DNA of 64,000 bases from assembly GCA_034509425.1 (NCBI GenBank), contig JAVTVJ010000489.1, positions 1 through 64,000 on the forward strand. Reading direction: 5' to 3'. The stretch comes from Eopsaltria australis (Eukaryota; Chordata; Aves; Passeriformes; Petroicidae). Positions within the stretch are counted from its first letter, which is position 1; every line of letters begins with the position of its first letter. A program made the translations under genes and the position numbers. The notes beneath the pieces are model-generated. The model saw only the letters and a list, made by a program, of their open reading frames with translations. It did not search any database and was not told the DNA's origin. Shown piece by piece: positions 35,633 to 49,300 of this stretch.

Positions 35633-38600
35633 GTATGTATTTTTGGTTCATTAATTTTTGGAAAGAAGAGACACCTAATAGGTCTGACGTTCCCAGCTAG
35701 GTGGTGATTGATCAAAAGGCAGCACAGTCAATATTGTTATTTTTTCCAAATTTGTAAGTATGTTATTCCCTAGGAGCCCACAAAAACAAAGCAATTAGTC
35801 TGGCTTGACAGGAATGATGGTGGCTAAACCAGTGTCAGAAGTGAAGGGATTCCGTGGGATTACCTTTTCCTATCTTCATTCTGCTGCAGTCTAATTTACA
35901 AAATGACAAGATCATGCATGTTGTATTAAAGTGCATTATCTGCATTATACCAACTGCACTCTTCAGGAATGTGACATTGTTAAATGAGATTTCCACACAC
36001 CTATGGGAATGAGCAGACACTGTATTTATTAGCCTAGTAAAAATACAATCTTATATCAATAACACCCAATCCCTCTCTCCATTTCTTCCTGTTTATGTTG
36101 TGTGTCTGTGTCAGCTTTGTTCTGAGCCAGTGTTGTCAGGTGAACTCTCCAGAGTCTACTCAGTTGGAGCTGGGAATACCAGCCAAAAATAGCCAGCCCT
36201 GCTGAGATGCCTCAGCAGTCAGTAAGTGCCTGCAGAAGGTACACACAGCTATTGGCTGCCAGGGTTGAGCTTCTCCACTGGAGATGAAGTTATAACTGGC
36301 ATGGGGCAGTGGAAGGCTGTCAGCTCTCTGGAGAGGCTGCTTAGTGAGGGACTGGGTGGTAAATTCGAATATTCAGGTGCTAATCCATTTAAGTCACTGA
36401 GCTACTGGGTACTTTTAGATAGTCAGTACCTTTCCTGTGACTTGATTTCTCCATTTCTGAAGTAGAATCATGCTGCTCATGAATTGGAAGGATCAGATAT
36501 TCTTAACAAAAAGCAGTATTGCTCTTATTGACAGAGAAAATATCCCAGATGGATTGATTTGGGATTTCATAATGTTGATAATACACTCCTGAATAAGGCA
36601 ATGCTGCAGGTATTCAATAGGTGACATTCACCCTGGCACAAACTAGGTTTATGTGAGAATGTTAAAATTGACAATATATATTTGCTTCATGCACATTTCA
36701 GTAATTCCCCTTTGAATCTGTGGAAGATTCTCTGTGCATGTTGATCAGGTCCAGAATATTGGACACCCACCAAAACTCTGGCAGAACTTATTTTCCTTCA
36801 TTTGCACAACATGAACATGTACATGTACAACAACTCAGAAAATTAAGAATATCCATTTTGGTCTGACCTTAGTAGGTTTGGTGTCTCTATAATTCTGATA
36901 ACTGTATTTTGAAAATATGAGGTTTTGAATGAGCCCTGAGAAACTGTGCCTCCAGGGTTCGTGAAAACAGTAAATGGGTCTGGTCTAGTAACCAGCAAAG
37001 CAGCTCTGGATTGCCTGCTGCAGTTGGTAGACTTCCAGGAGGAGCCAGAAAGGGAAAACTCTGCTTTGTTTAGGAATACAGTTGGATGACAAAGGCATGG
37101 AAGCCTAGAATTTCTACCCTAGTTTTCCTGCACAGTGATAGACACAGCAGGACATTGCTTTCTTTGGATGTCAATGTCTGATTCATTCTTGTCTGAGCCT
37201 TAGTAAACCTGAATAATTGGTGCTTCAGAGAACCAGGGAGCTGAAAGTTGTCTGCTGACGTTTGATCTTGAAAAGAGTGAAAGACTGTTTGTGTATTATT
37301 TGAACTTCAGGAAGAAATGGGAAAAATATTATCTAACTGTAGTGCTGAGTCATATGGGCCTGGCAAGTGTTAGGAGCTGCTTGGGTCAGCTGAAAGATTG
37401 GGAAGGAAAACACTGACTCAAGAATTTTCTTGTGTCAGCAGAGGGTGTCTGCTGCAGTATGGGCTGGGATTTAGAAGTGGAGATCCGAAGGGGAACATTA
37501 TAAACAGCAACTGCTTTAAAAATAGCCTCATTCCTTTGCTTCTGACAATTGCATAAAGTCATAGGAAATCCTGCCATAGCCATCCCTTCTAATTTTTCAA
37601 GGAGCAATAGTCACATCTCTGTTATTTTCTAGCCTAGTTACATTACTTAGTACTTGTTTAGTAAAAGCTTGGTTATGTATTCTTTCCTTAAATTGGCTTC
37701 ATCTCAAGCACAAATTTCAGATGCACCCAAGTGTTTGATAAGCCTAATCTGACTGAATCACTCCTGAACGTTAGACCTGACAGGTTTGCAAGTTTTATCT
37801 GTGGGCTATTGCTAAAAGGAATCAGAAGATAATTTTTCAGCTTCTTTGGCTGAAGGTCTCAAGGACCTTGTGAACTTCCAAATAAATAATTTTATTCTAA
37901 GTGTGAATATATTTACTGATCCTCCCTTCATATGATGACATCGGTATGGCTTGCCCTTGGTGATGGGAAAAATCTGGGAGTTTTTTGACAAAAAATTTGT
38001 AAAAGGTTTCAGCTGGGGCTCTCAAGGCTTCATTTATTGCACATTCGACTGTAATTTCTGTGAGGTCCACTGACCAAGACCTTTGCCCTGGGCTTTGAGC
38101 ACAATTTGGAGGGTGCCTGAACACCTTGTTTCATTCTGCATTGTAAAAGGGTCTCCAAGAGGCAACTACTTCAGTCTCTTCTTTGCTTTATGCCCTCCCC
38201 TGAAGTAGAAGACACACCATGCTCCATTGCTTCTTCCAGATATACAAGCTGCATCTCCAGCAAGATCTGCTCTATTAATAGTTGTAAATAGCTCGACTGT
38301 GGGAGGCTTTTCTTTACCTGAGTTGTGAAATGGTTTGTCTTCTATCAGTTCTCTGCATTAAGCAAAAGAAACAAAGATTTACAGTAAAATAGTTTCTCTT
38401 TAGAGTGCACTAGAAGATCTTCTGTTCAAACAAGGGATAAAATGAAATTTCTACCAGACTCCTTTCTCCTCCCTTCTCCTTTAGCTTATTACTTATCCAG
38501 GGGATGAAAACAGCCTTTTGCTGACAAGACTTGTCCATAGAAGGTCACACTTAAACCCTTGTGACCATAATTATTTTGTCTCCTTGCTCTTCAACACTGC

Positions 38601-39010
38601 CACGTGAACTAGGTCATGGTATTAAGTGATTTCTAGCTGCTTAATATCTTCACTTTATGTCCAAAAGGACTTCTGGCACTTGATCACTGTGTTTGGGGAC
38701 TATTAGATAGGAATATTTTCTTGAGAATTTACTGACATTGTTGGATTTATATCCTTACGTGTTTTCTGCCTATAAGTTATTATTTCTTCCCCATAATACA
38801 AATGATCTAAATGTCAAGATTCTGATTCTGTGTATTCTACCATGAGAGTGCAGGGCAGAAATCCCAGCTCATTGATTTCATTCAAAAAGGTAATACCCTC
38901 TTATAAGGGCTGTGTTATCTCAGTCAGATTCCAATGCAGAAAAATTAATCAAAGCACTTAAACTTTTCTTTTGCCACTGTGTTTAACATTTCTTTCTTTT
39001 TTCTCTAAAG
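35633..39010 (+). other. Possible intron of the candidate gene
   Basis: About 3.4 kb from GTATGT to a T-rich acceptor ending CTCTAAAG at 39010. No recognised feature. Short open frames on both strands appear to be chance. Confidence 0.4.
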
Positions 39011-39068
39011 TGTCAGGAAGGGGTGCTGAGTTGGCAGCAGTAAATACCATCCCAGAGGAGGCTGTAAA
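39011..39068 (+). CDS. Candidate coding exon 3 of an unidentified gene (possibly ANKFN1)
   Basis: A 58-base segment between a strong acceptor (about 30 T-rich bases, then CTAAAG) and a consensus GTAAGT donor. Two frames are closed by stops. The open one starts after TG and gives SGRGAELAAVNTIPEEAV, leaving AA of the next codon. It therefore needs phase 1 in, which 35583-35632 supplies, and leaves in phase 2, which 56199-56318 accepts. Splice signals are among the best in the window. Function is unknown. The region resembles a disordered or low-constraint linker more than a folded domain. Confidence 0.4.
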
Positions 39069-40020
39069 GTAAGTGTTAGAAATGTTTAGTCCTGTCTATA
39101 AAAATGAGTTTTACTGAACTCTAAAACAGTAGTAATAGAACTGCCTCTGCTAGCAGTTTTTGTGGTTATTAATATATGTTAGTGCATTAATTATGTTCCA
39201 ATGGAGATTTAAATTCTAATCTGAACTCTCCATCCAAATTGAATGCTTTCTTAACCTTAGCACTATCTGATAAATTTTCTGTGAACGCCTTTACATAGAA
39301 TGAAATTTACCACTGTATAAATAAGGAAGGTGTGTGGGAATGATTATTGATTCATATAACTGAATTTTGAGGAGACCTCTTTTTGATGGAGACCTTGCCT
39401 TGAAGATTCATGTTACAATTCATCTGTTCACTGGTTTCACAGCAGAAGTTATTGTAATTAAGGTATCTCATACACTAGAATAAATTTAAGAGACTGTGTT
39501 TAAAAGATGGCCCTTCATCAGAATATCGGAATTATTTCTTCTTATTCCTTCAAAACAGAAATTTTATCATTTAAATAGTTACACTGCTTCTAATCCTCAT
39601 GCAACACAATTGTCAACGTGATGGTGCTAATATTAACAGCCTAATTTAACTTATTGAAGGGAACATAGTATCTGTCAGGGGTATTTCAGCCTTTGCTGCT
39701 CTCCTGGTAAAGAAAAATTGATAATTTTTTCTTTTATTAAGACATAATTTCACTTTAAAGGAACATCTACTTTATGAATATAATGATATTCATGAGAATG
39801 ATTGCTTTAAAATCCTTTTCCAGTGTTGCTGTGCACCCCCAAGTTTATTATTAGTATTTTACCGTTTTTCTGAGGGTTCAAAATGCCACCGGAGGACAGA
39901 TGACACACTTCAGTGTACCCTTACCTTCTAATGTGTTACTTTCTGGTCTCAGGTTGCTTTTCCTTGCCTAGTTGGACACTATCAGTTGTCGGTTTCTCCT
40001 CTATTGTTTCTTTGCTGCAG

Positions 40021-40239
40021 AAGCTCAGTGAGTGGGAGATGACAGAGCGACCGTGCTGCCTCTGCTTGGGGAGCAGGAGAACTCTGATAGGGATATAAAT
40101 TATTGGGAGAGTGTTCATCTCAGGAATTGCAGACAGACAGAGCAGCTCTGAGGAAATGCAAACTGTCCAAAGACTGTTCCAGCTGAGGCTTGAATAACAG
40201 CAGAAGTGAGAAGGGGAAAGCACACTGGAGTCACTGTAT
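40021..40239 (+). other. Exon-like segment without a lasting open frame
   Basis: A very strong acceptor (TTTCTCCTCTATTGTTTCTT then TGCTGCAG, ending at 40020) opens this 219-base segment, and TGTATGTAAGT closes it at 40240. All three frames contain stops. The longest (KLSEWEMTERPCCLCLGSRR, then TLIGI) ends at a TAA after 25 codons. If transcribed it would be an untranslated first or alternative exon, a poison exon, or part of a long non-coding RNA. Confidence 0.25.
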
Positions 40240-42765
40240 GTAAGTATTCTCAAATAATTTCTTAGACAGTTCACTTATCTGATGAGCAGATTACTACATG
40301 CATTTCTAGGCACTACTTTTCATCTCTGAAAAATGAAAATTGCATTTTGTTTAATGTGATGCATGAGCAGAGTATTTCTTTGCTGTTCTCTAAATACGTA
40401 GAATATTTTATATGAAGAATGGAATTTGAAATATTTATTGGGGCGAAAACACTTTTGTTATGCCTTCCAAGTAAACGCTACTATTTTAAACCAAGTATAT
40501 ACTGGTACTATGATGTGTGGTCAATACCTTTGAATGGATGTGCTTATAAACAAGTAATCATATTTAAGACTGGGTGTTCATAATTTCTGTTTATGGAACT
40601 CTTTATATTTCTACTGTTTTCTTCAAGAGTCAGTTTATGGGCCAGTGTTAATAGCAATAACTTACCTGCATTTACACATGAGCAAACGCAGTACTAAACC
40701 TGGCAACCTGGAATGAGTATGCATAGAGTTTATGACAGTCCAAGACAAACTAGGGTTTATTTTTAAGGAAAAGTTCTTATTTCCTTTGATTCTCTGCAGA
40801 AAGGTAGGGGGGTGGGGGTGTGAGCGAGTGTGTGCATGTTTGTGATAACTACAGAATAAGTAATTCTGGGAGTTATCAAAAACTTTAGGGGACCAGTTTT
40901 GAATAGAGCCAATCAACTCCAACCAGTGGAAGATAAAGGAAGCTAATTAAGATTAGGTTGCATTGTACTGCACACTCAGACTACTATGACACATGGAATA
41001 AAAGAGAATCATTTGGATTTTCTGAAACCTGGTTATTAACCTGCAATTATTTCTCTGTTTTCCAAGCAGTGTTCGTTAGCAACAGATTCAAAGCTCATGT
41101 GCTTCCTATAGCAACAGCACTTCAGGTTTTTAGAACGTTTATGTGGAACTGCAACAGGCTGGATTTTTTTCATGTTTCATAAACTGATTAAGATGCCTTT
41201 TGGAAGTGAAAAAGAGGGATATAAGTTTGTATGAGTCTGTCTTCTCTGAAAGAATTTGATTTGACTGTATCTTGTCAGAGGCTCTAGATAAATAGTGATT
41301 CATGTAACTAAGTAGTCTCATGGAGACTCCTCCTTCTGATGGAAGAAACTTGGCCTGCACATGCATGTTACCATTTAATTGACTGTCTTGGAAGTACCAT
41401 GACATTCTTGTCTGTACTCTTTCCACATACGGGATGATGATGTCTTGGTTTCTTTTAATAAAGATAGTTTGATGATTTTAAGCTGGTGATAAGGAAAGTT
41501 TCCATTGAGCTTACCTAAAACTTTCTACTGAGGTCAATGCAAGAAATGACTGAAGGGCAGCCAGTAATTCACTGAGGAATTAATACCCATTTCCTTTGCT
41601 TTCAATGTGATGGCATGTCCAATTACACCGAGTCTTTACTGCTAATCTCAACAGGCCCTCTCTTGCACTTCTTTATTGTTCCTGCAACTTTCCTAGTGTA
41701 GACTTAGTGGATGATGCTATTAGATGTTGTAAATATGGGTTCTTACAAGTATTTTCTGCATTTATAGAATAAATTGAGGACTCCTTGTTCAGCCAAACTG
41801 AATGATGACAGAGAATGTTCCCTATTATTAGGGCTGACTAGAAAGCCTTTCCCCTAAAATCAAATCAGTTTTGGTATTTTTACTATGAAATCCAAAAACT
41901 ACAGCTCTTTTAGGTTTTAGGAGAAACTTGGTATCCCTCTCAAATAAGACAGATTTTTCTTTTAATGGCAACAGATTTCCCCACAGATTTATGACTGAAA
42001 AAGTTCCTATATAAAATAGTATTAAACTTTACCTGTTAGCTATATTCAGGCCTTTTTGCAGAGTTTAGTCCATGCAAAATTCATGTTGAACTCTAAAGTG
42101 GTTTTTTAGTGTACACCTATAGAACAAATAAATGCATTTGGTGAAACTGTGGAATACATATAAAAAGCTTTTTACAACAACTGTGTTAATTCTGTGTTAA
42201 TCATAAACTCAGTAATACTTCATGTAGAAAACTAATTGCTCTCTAAGGTGAAGGACTTTGGAATTGCTAATGTTTTGTTTGCAAGTTCTACTATTCATTA
42301 TCATTGCAATAGAGTTCTTGTGGAGTCTGTATTTATAAATGAAAGAAAATATCCACAATGATGGACAGACAGGTTGAACTCACAGCTGAATAAATTAAGT
42401 AAACTCTTTCCAAAATTTAAACCCATCTTTTCCCTGTCTCTTTTCTCTTTCCAATGTGTGTCAATGCCCTTTCAGTATCTCTGCTAGTGAGGGAAAGTCC
42501 TTCTGTAGGTGCTAAGTTTGGGGATGTGTTTACCTCCAATTCCCGTGTTACACATGCAGCTAAATGTACCTTGCAGAAACACTTCAGAGATTTAAAAGTT
42601 TGTTTGTTACAGAACTGAAACTATCAAAACTAGCAAACCATTTTTCATTTAGTTTTCCCTCATAGTTTTGGGGTTTCTTCTTTTTTTTTTTTAAGGTTTA
42701 TTGCAATCTGAAACAATCATATAATGTAGGGGAAAGTCCAGATCCTCCATGAAAGCAAAGACAAG

Positions 42766-42785
42766 ATTAGATTAGATTAGATTAG
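42766..42785. repeat. (ATTAG)4 microsatellite
   Basis: Four perfect copies of ATTAG, flanked by AG on the left and ATACC on the right. It is a short pentanucleotide repeat with no known role. Confidence 0.95.
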
Positions 42786-45700
42786 ATACCTGCACCAAAA
42801 AACCTTTGTGGAATATTTTTATTGGGAGATCAGGTATTTTGAAATCACACAGCTAATTAATTTCTCCATTTTAATATTAAAACCTATGCATCTGGAATAT
42901 GATGTCTCTCTAAGAAATAGGGGGCCTGGGTTTCAATCTCTTTGAAAAGATCTATTTATTATAAAAAGTATTGCATTTCCCAGGCATTATTTTTGAAAAC
43001 AGGATTCAGGTCAGTTAGGTCATTTGAATTGTCAGGATAATGATAATTCTAAATGTGTTTGTGTGTGATTTTGGAATAAGTTACAGGCTTTCCCTAAACT
43101 TGGAGAAGCATTCTTGTGCTTCTGACTGTTTCAGCAGCCAGTGGTTGTGTGGCTCAGTATTAGCCAGCACAGGTTTGATGTGTGGCTGGACAATGGTGAG
43201 AACAGGAAAAGGGCAACCAGAAAACACTGATTGTAAATTTATTCTCTTTCAAATAGTTAAAGCTACATTTTAGTTTGCTTTATTTTTAGGTGAACAAAAT
43301 TTTATCAGCTAGAAACCATTTGGGAATCAGTGCGAAACTTCCCTACAGTTTATCAAAGAACTAAGCAGAAATGTTGTTCTGCTGTTTCCCACCCACTTAT
43401 GCAGAATTTCTGCTTTGCAACCCAAAAGTACTGCTTAAATGGCCAGCTGATTATATGATACCTCTTTAAGTGGTATTGGAAAAAATGCAGGAAATACTGG
43501 AAAAAAAACAAGCAAAGTAGCTGTGTTGATGTTTGATAGACACAAGGAAATTTTGTATTTAAAACACAGCTTTCAATCCTTTTATGATATCTCTTAGAGC
43601 CAGTCTCCAGCATTTGGACATATTCACGAGTCCTGTAGTGGATCCTCTGTTTTCAAATTTGAAAAAACAGAGTGGAAACTCACCAGAAAGTCAGATGAAA
43701 ACATTCTGCAGCCTACAGCAGATTCTGTGCTACATGGCCTTTGAGCTGCCTGAAGAACAATTGGGAAGTGTGGGAATTGCCCTAGAGAAGTCATGAATTG
43801 TTTTGGGATTTACCCGACATATTCTAATTTTGGATGAAAGATGTGATTATGGAAGCACATAATATGCATTCTCTCCTACACTCACCAAGAGTTTGTTTTC
43901 AAATCATTCTCTGTTATACATGCTCAGATTCTGTGGCATTATGTGAGACCATGCACTTGCTTCACTCAGGTTCCAGAATGGATTCCTAATGATGCAGTGT
44001 TTTTTTCCTTCTAAACAAATAAACAAACTGAATTCCTAGCTGTCCTACAAGTACCACTGTTCTTGTGACAACTGCTGTGCAGTGAAGCTGGATTTATTTC
44101 AAGTGCACTGCCTTCTACCCCTCCTCAGTGCACAGAAAGGGAGTGAAGAGCACAGTTTATTTGGACCTATAATCAGGTGGAACCTGTTTCTCATGTTCTA
44201 TGTAAGAATGAGCAGAGAAGACCTCATGGCAGCAGTAGGTGGGGATGTTTGGCCAGCCTTCACCCAAGCAGACTGACTAAGACATTGGCTATGTTGAGGC
44301 TCCAGTCCATAAAAAGGGACTTGGTGGCACAACGGGATGAATCTAAATCAAAGTGTGGCAAAGATGAGAACATGTCCTAAAAATTTCTGAGCCATGGTAA
44401 AACCCAGAGGCATTTTTCTTAGCCTAAGGGAGTAGTTAAAAAGTTTATTGCATGTAACAATTTTCTGAGCACTTTTGCAACCATGAGCAGTTGCTTCTTG
44501 GTGTCCTTCATTGTGGGCAAAGAGGCATAATAAAAGCACAGAATAAAGCTTAGCGACCCAGAACACTGATTCTTATCCTTTACATGTAAAAAATTATGCC
44601 TTCAGAAGTTCAAATTTATAATTTTTGAAAGCATAAATGACTATTCTGCTTCTATCCTTATCCTTGTATTTTTCAGAGGCTATAAAATGGGGTTATTAAA
44701 TTTAGAGTGTGTCTTCTGCAGTGGTTTCATTGTCCATATATAGATATCAAGACAGCTACAGATTACTTAATGACAGCCTTTTGGTCCAATGAATGTGTCA
44801 GTAAAGGAAACCAAGCATTCCTCTTCATAAAATGGTTTTCAGCATCCTTGAGGACTCATTAAGTGACCTCTTTAGAAGTCATATTCAGTGAGCTAATTAA
44901 CCTGATCAGAATGTGCATTCCTTCCTTATGATTAACTCCATAGCACTGAAAGGAAAACTCTAGGTAAAAGTCTTACAGTGACACTAAATACATAGATCCT
45001 TATATTCTGTATTGGAATGCATGACACACTGGCTACAGTTTGAATAACTGTTTAAAGTATTTTGAAAGCAGCAAGGACATAATTCAACTTAAGCTCTCAC
45101 TTTCCCTCAACAGAAATACACAGGGCATTAAACAGCTTGGGCAAACAGTCTGGAAAGTTACATTGCGGTTCATCTTGTTACACTTGGTGCTTTATATGTA
45201 ATGGTGGTTTTTACTCCGAGTTCCACTCAGTAAACCTGGGGCTTCAGCTTTTTTATAGAGACCTAAAAGTTTGCAATGCCTAATCTTCTTTATTGTGATA
45301 ATCTACTCACAGTGAAGCAAAGATAAAACAAATGTGAGGGATAAGGATCACTTTCATCACTCTTAAAAGTTTGGTAGCTCAGAGATTAGGGATATTAAAA
45401 TATTAGCCACAGGAAAAAATGTCACTGATGGCTCTTTAAAATTTTTAAACCTGAAACATGAGTGACATGGCCTATTCCTGAGGCACTTGCATTGGAGTTT
45501 ATTGGCACATGGATGTTTTTATAGCATCCACATGAACACTGCTCTATGGTATTGTCCTGTAGGGTGTAAGATCAGTAGTGACACTCAAGTATGGTGTTCC
45601 CAATGAACCAATCTAATCTTGGTTTAGTTGACTGAACTATGCTTGAATTATTGGAAGACAATATCCTTTGGTGAAATAATTTGATTGTAAATGTTGTATT

Positions 45701-46159
45701 CCTTAGTGCCTGTGACTGGAACAGATGAATGGGATGGAGTTATTTAGCACTGCCTACGCAGTTTGGGCAACCAGTTCTTCAGAGAATTGCACAGCTTAAA
45801 TATTCTATTCTCCTCCGTGTCTGATGTGTTGCACTGACTGCCTGCCCTTCTTACTTTGCTTGAGCAGACATCTTGTTTCAGCTATGATGAGATACATCAG
45901 TGTAGCTCCCACTAATGTTCTCTGATTTCTATTTTATTGCTGCTTTATGTCAGTCTATCAATCTGTCTCCATTTGGAGCTCTCTCCGTGTTTGGAGAGTT
46001 GGCTGTTGAACCACTTCTAGCTGAAGTCATACTAATATATTTCTTTAGATTAAACTCTTAACTAATATTAAACCACCAGGTTCATATGAGAATGAATGGC
46101 ATTTTGTAACTGAAGGAGCTTTAAAGGTCATCCTTGGGAAATAAGTTTTGCAACAAAAA

Positions 46160-46380
46160 TGTGCAAATTAATGAAATTAATTATGCATTATAAAAAGATT
46201 AGCTTTCTTAAATTAGAAGATATGGATCAAATAGCAGACTAATGATGTTCATTTGCAAATAATACTAATTATTAACTACTTAAAAGGACTAAATTGCATT
46301 GTTTTTAGTAATAAATTATTGATATATTTGGCATTATGGTACTCTAATTATAAAAACAAGATTTTAATGAAAATACGGAT
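46160..46380. promoter_or_regulatory. TAAT/ATTA and octamer motif cluster, possible enhancer
   Basis: About 220 bases are dense in homeodomain core sites (TAAT/ATTA occurs about fifteen times). They include the palindromic POU-type octamer ATTTGCAAAT at 46251-46260, an ATTATGCATTATA at about 46190 and an ACTAATTATTAACTA at about 46264. Such clusters are typical of developmental enhancers in gene-poor vertebrate regions. AT-rich composition alone would also raise these counts, so the call is tentative. Confidence 0.25.
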
Positions 46381-49300
46381 GTCCATTTAGACTCCTGGTT
46401 ATTGAGTATGTTCTGCCTGTAGTCATGAACATCTCTTTAAAGGACTAACACACTTGATTAATGACCACCATTTAGGTGTTAAAGCTGACAAATGAAAAAA
46501 AAAAAATAAGCCCAACCACCAGATCAGTACACCAAGGGTGGATTTGCTATAAAGTTAAATCTGGGATCAGAAGAACAGTCCTGATTGTTTTCAGCACTTC
46601 AGTCATTCCATTTCTTATTTAGAATGCTACGTTGTCTGTGAATTTTATCAGAGAATGCTACTTTATGGGACATTGTAGTTACAAATTACTGTCTCTAAAG
46701 TTCGTCCTGCAGAGCATAGGAGGGGAGAATTCAGCTGTATGTTCCATCTTTACTACTACATTCCTCGGAATGTTCCATGTTTACCTTTATCTGACTTCAG
46801 ATTTTGTGCCTTTGTGGTTGCTGGCAAGAGTAGTTGAATTCTTTCATGCCTGTTGCTTTAATAAGGAATGTGAAGCCACATACACAGTAACATGAGAACA
46901 CAACAGCATGAAGCAGAAATAATCCCTGATGAGATGCATATCTTAAGCAGGGATTAGGAATGCTTTGCACCCAGTTCTTTATTTGGACTGTTACTCTGAA
47001 AAATTCCAAAAGGGGGCAATCTTACCCTCTGCCTGGAAGTCTATAAATATAATGCAACTGAGAAAATACAGCACACTACTTTCTAAGTTCTCATTTACCT
47101 TAGAGAACTGAATGTTAGTGCAATGGTAAAAACAACATTTAAGGGTTTGGTTTTCTTTTTGAAAAGCAAATTTTAAAAGTGACACTGGATTTTCAAACTT
47201 TATTAAGTGCAGCAGTGTGGATACATGTGGTCACTTTCAAATTGTGATGGTAAAAATTATCTGATGCCCTTACTTAAGAGTGAAATATCATGTTGAGAGG
47301 GAGATACATTAAAAAGTAATATACTTAAATTCCTTCTGGACATAAGGCAAACATGCTATGCTGGAGATTTAGGGGAAAACAATCTCAAAGTCATCTTCCT
47401 TTGCCAAATGATTGGTGCTTATGAACTTGAGACAAAATCTCTGTACTAGCTTGGAGGAATGAAAAATTTGTTTTATAATTTCTTATCTTTCTGTAGTGAA
47501 GTAGAAGAAATAACCTGCAGCCATGTGCTTGTCATTAATTTGTAGTAACTTTTCAACTATATAGATTGTTTTCTGTAAAAAGAATGCCTGTTTTCTTTCT
47601 TTATGCTTCCTCAGCAATGTGTTGTTGACCCATCTTTTGTAATTTGATGGCAAGAATCATTTAATTCTGCAAAAAGAGAATATTTCATGTATATGATATA
47701 TATGGATCTACTAGCCCCCCAAAATAGTTTTAACAGATATTAGAAAGCCAACACCAAGCCAATATCCTTTGGTTGAACCAAATGGATGTTCAAAAGGAAG
47801 GCTGCAGGAAGCTGGTGAGGAATGTTCTTGCTCTTGACTGTGTGGAACAGGATGGTGCAGTTTTCTCCAGGGAGTGTGAGCATCTTGCTCTGCTCTCAGA
47901 CTGAACGTCTGCTACATGTTCAGAACTCTGGTATCTCACTGATAGCTCCCTGCCTCAGAAACCAGGGAGTTATTTCAGGCCTCTGTCGAAGGAGGTCCAG
48001 CGTGCTGCAGGGGCAGGTCTGGCACTGGAATGTGCTGTGTGTTATGGGGCAGGTGAGAGCTGTGCTGGGGGAAGGAAATGGACACATACAGCTCAGAGGT
48101 ACAGCTGAGCTTGGCTTTTCTTACATGTAGAGAATGCTTATGGTGTTTTAAAGATATTCAACATTTGGAGAAACTTCTGTATGCTGACCTTTATGAACTG
48201 TCCAATAACTTCTCTTTTTACCTGCGGTTCATCCCCATGACACTGGGGCTGGGTATCCACCCATGATACAGCCAAATCCAATAATGAGTCATTACTACGT
48301 GGAGCCTGGCTCAAGCTGATAGATTACTTGTAGTTAAACGAACTTCAGTTTGTGATGTGTGGATTCTCGGGCTCCAGTCCATATAGTATGAATAAAGAGG
48401 CACAGACTATCAACCTGGGTCTGCTGCAGTGGCTCTGACCTCTGACTCACAGCCAAGAGGGAGGCTGGTACAGTCACAGTTCCATAAAGCGTTATGGTTA
48501 AATATGTTTTCATAAGATGTATTTGAAGCTAAAATAAATTATAGCACCACTTTATTTTTATTGTGTTAAGCAGTATACATAATAACTTTTTTTTTTTGCC
48601 CTGCTTCACATTCACTTGATGTAGACTATTTTAAACCCAGCCACATTTTTCTCCCCTCTAGAGAAGATGACCATACCAATTGCCTCACTATCTGTTTACA
48701 TTCTGGAAAGAGTCATTTGGGATTTTCTCTTTCTGAAATAAACGTTTGCTTATGGATTTTTTTTTTATTGTCACATCCATGGCATTTTTAAAGTAAATAT
48801 GAGTACAAGGTTTATATTATTTTAAATGTATATTGTATTTGTCTTCCCAACACTGTGGTTTTTAGTACTGTGAATAACGTAGTATGGAGCCAGCCTATTA
48901 AACAGCCTGTTTTTGTAAGGAAACTGTTAGTCCACCTACAATATTCTATTGCTTACTGTGTTCTTCCAATATGCTTAGCATTCCACAACCTAAATGATCA
49001 TTTGTTGAACAAATTCATGCTTTTATTAGTCAAAATACAGAGAAAACAGAGCCCCCCTGTTTCAAGATATTTGCTAATGCACGGTTAATTATCACGTATA
49101 GCTTACTATAATTCATTTTACAGGGAGACCTCCTGCAGGTAACATACTAGCAGTTTATGAAGCAAAATAACCTCACTATAGATTAGAACTGTTTCACTAC
49201 TGGTCAGACAGTTGCTGCTTCTAGGCCTTCTCACTTCACATTGCTAATTTGAACAAGGCTTTATTTTTATATTTGTCAGCAGCAAGACTGTAGCATGGTT

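Noticed and set aside
47988..48052. Splice-bounded segment (TTATTTCAG to GTGAGA) in a GC-richer patch
   Set aside because: Open in all frames, so it carries no phase information. From 39068 it would exit in phase 1, which the exon at 56199 cannot accept.
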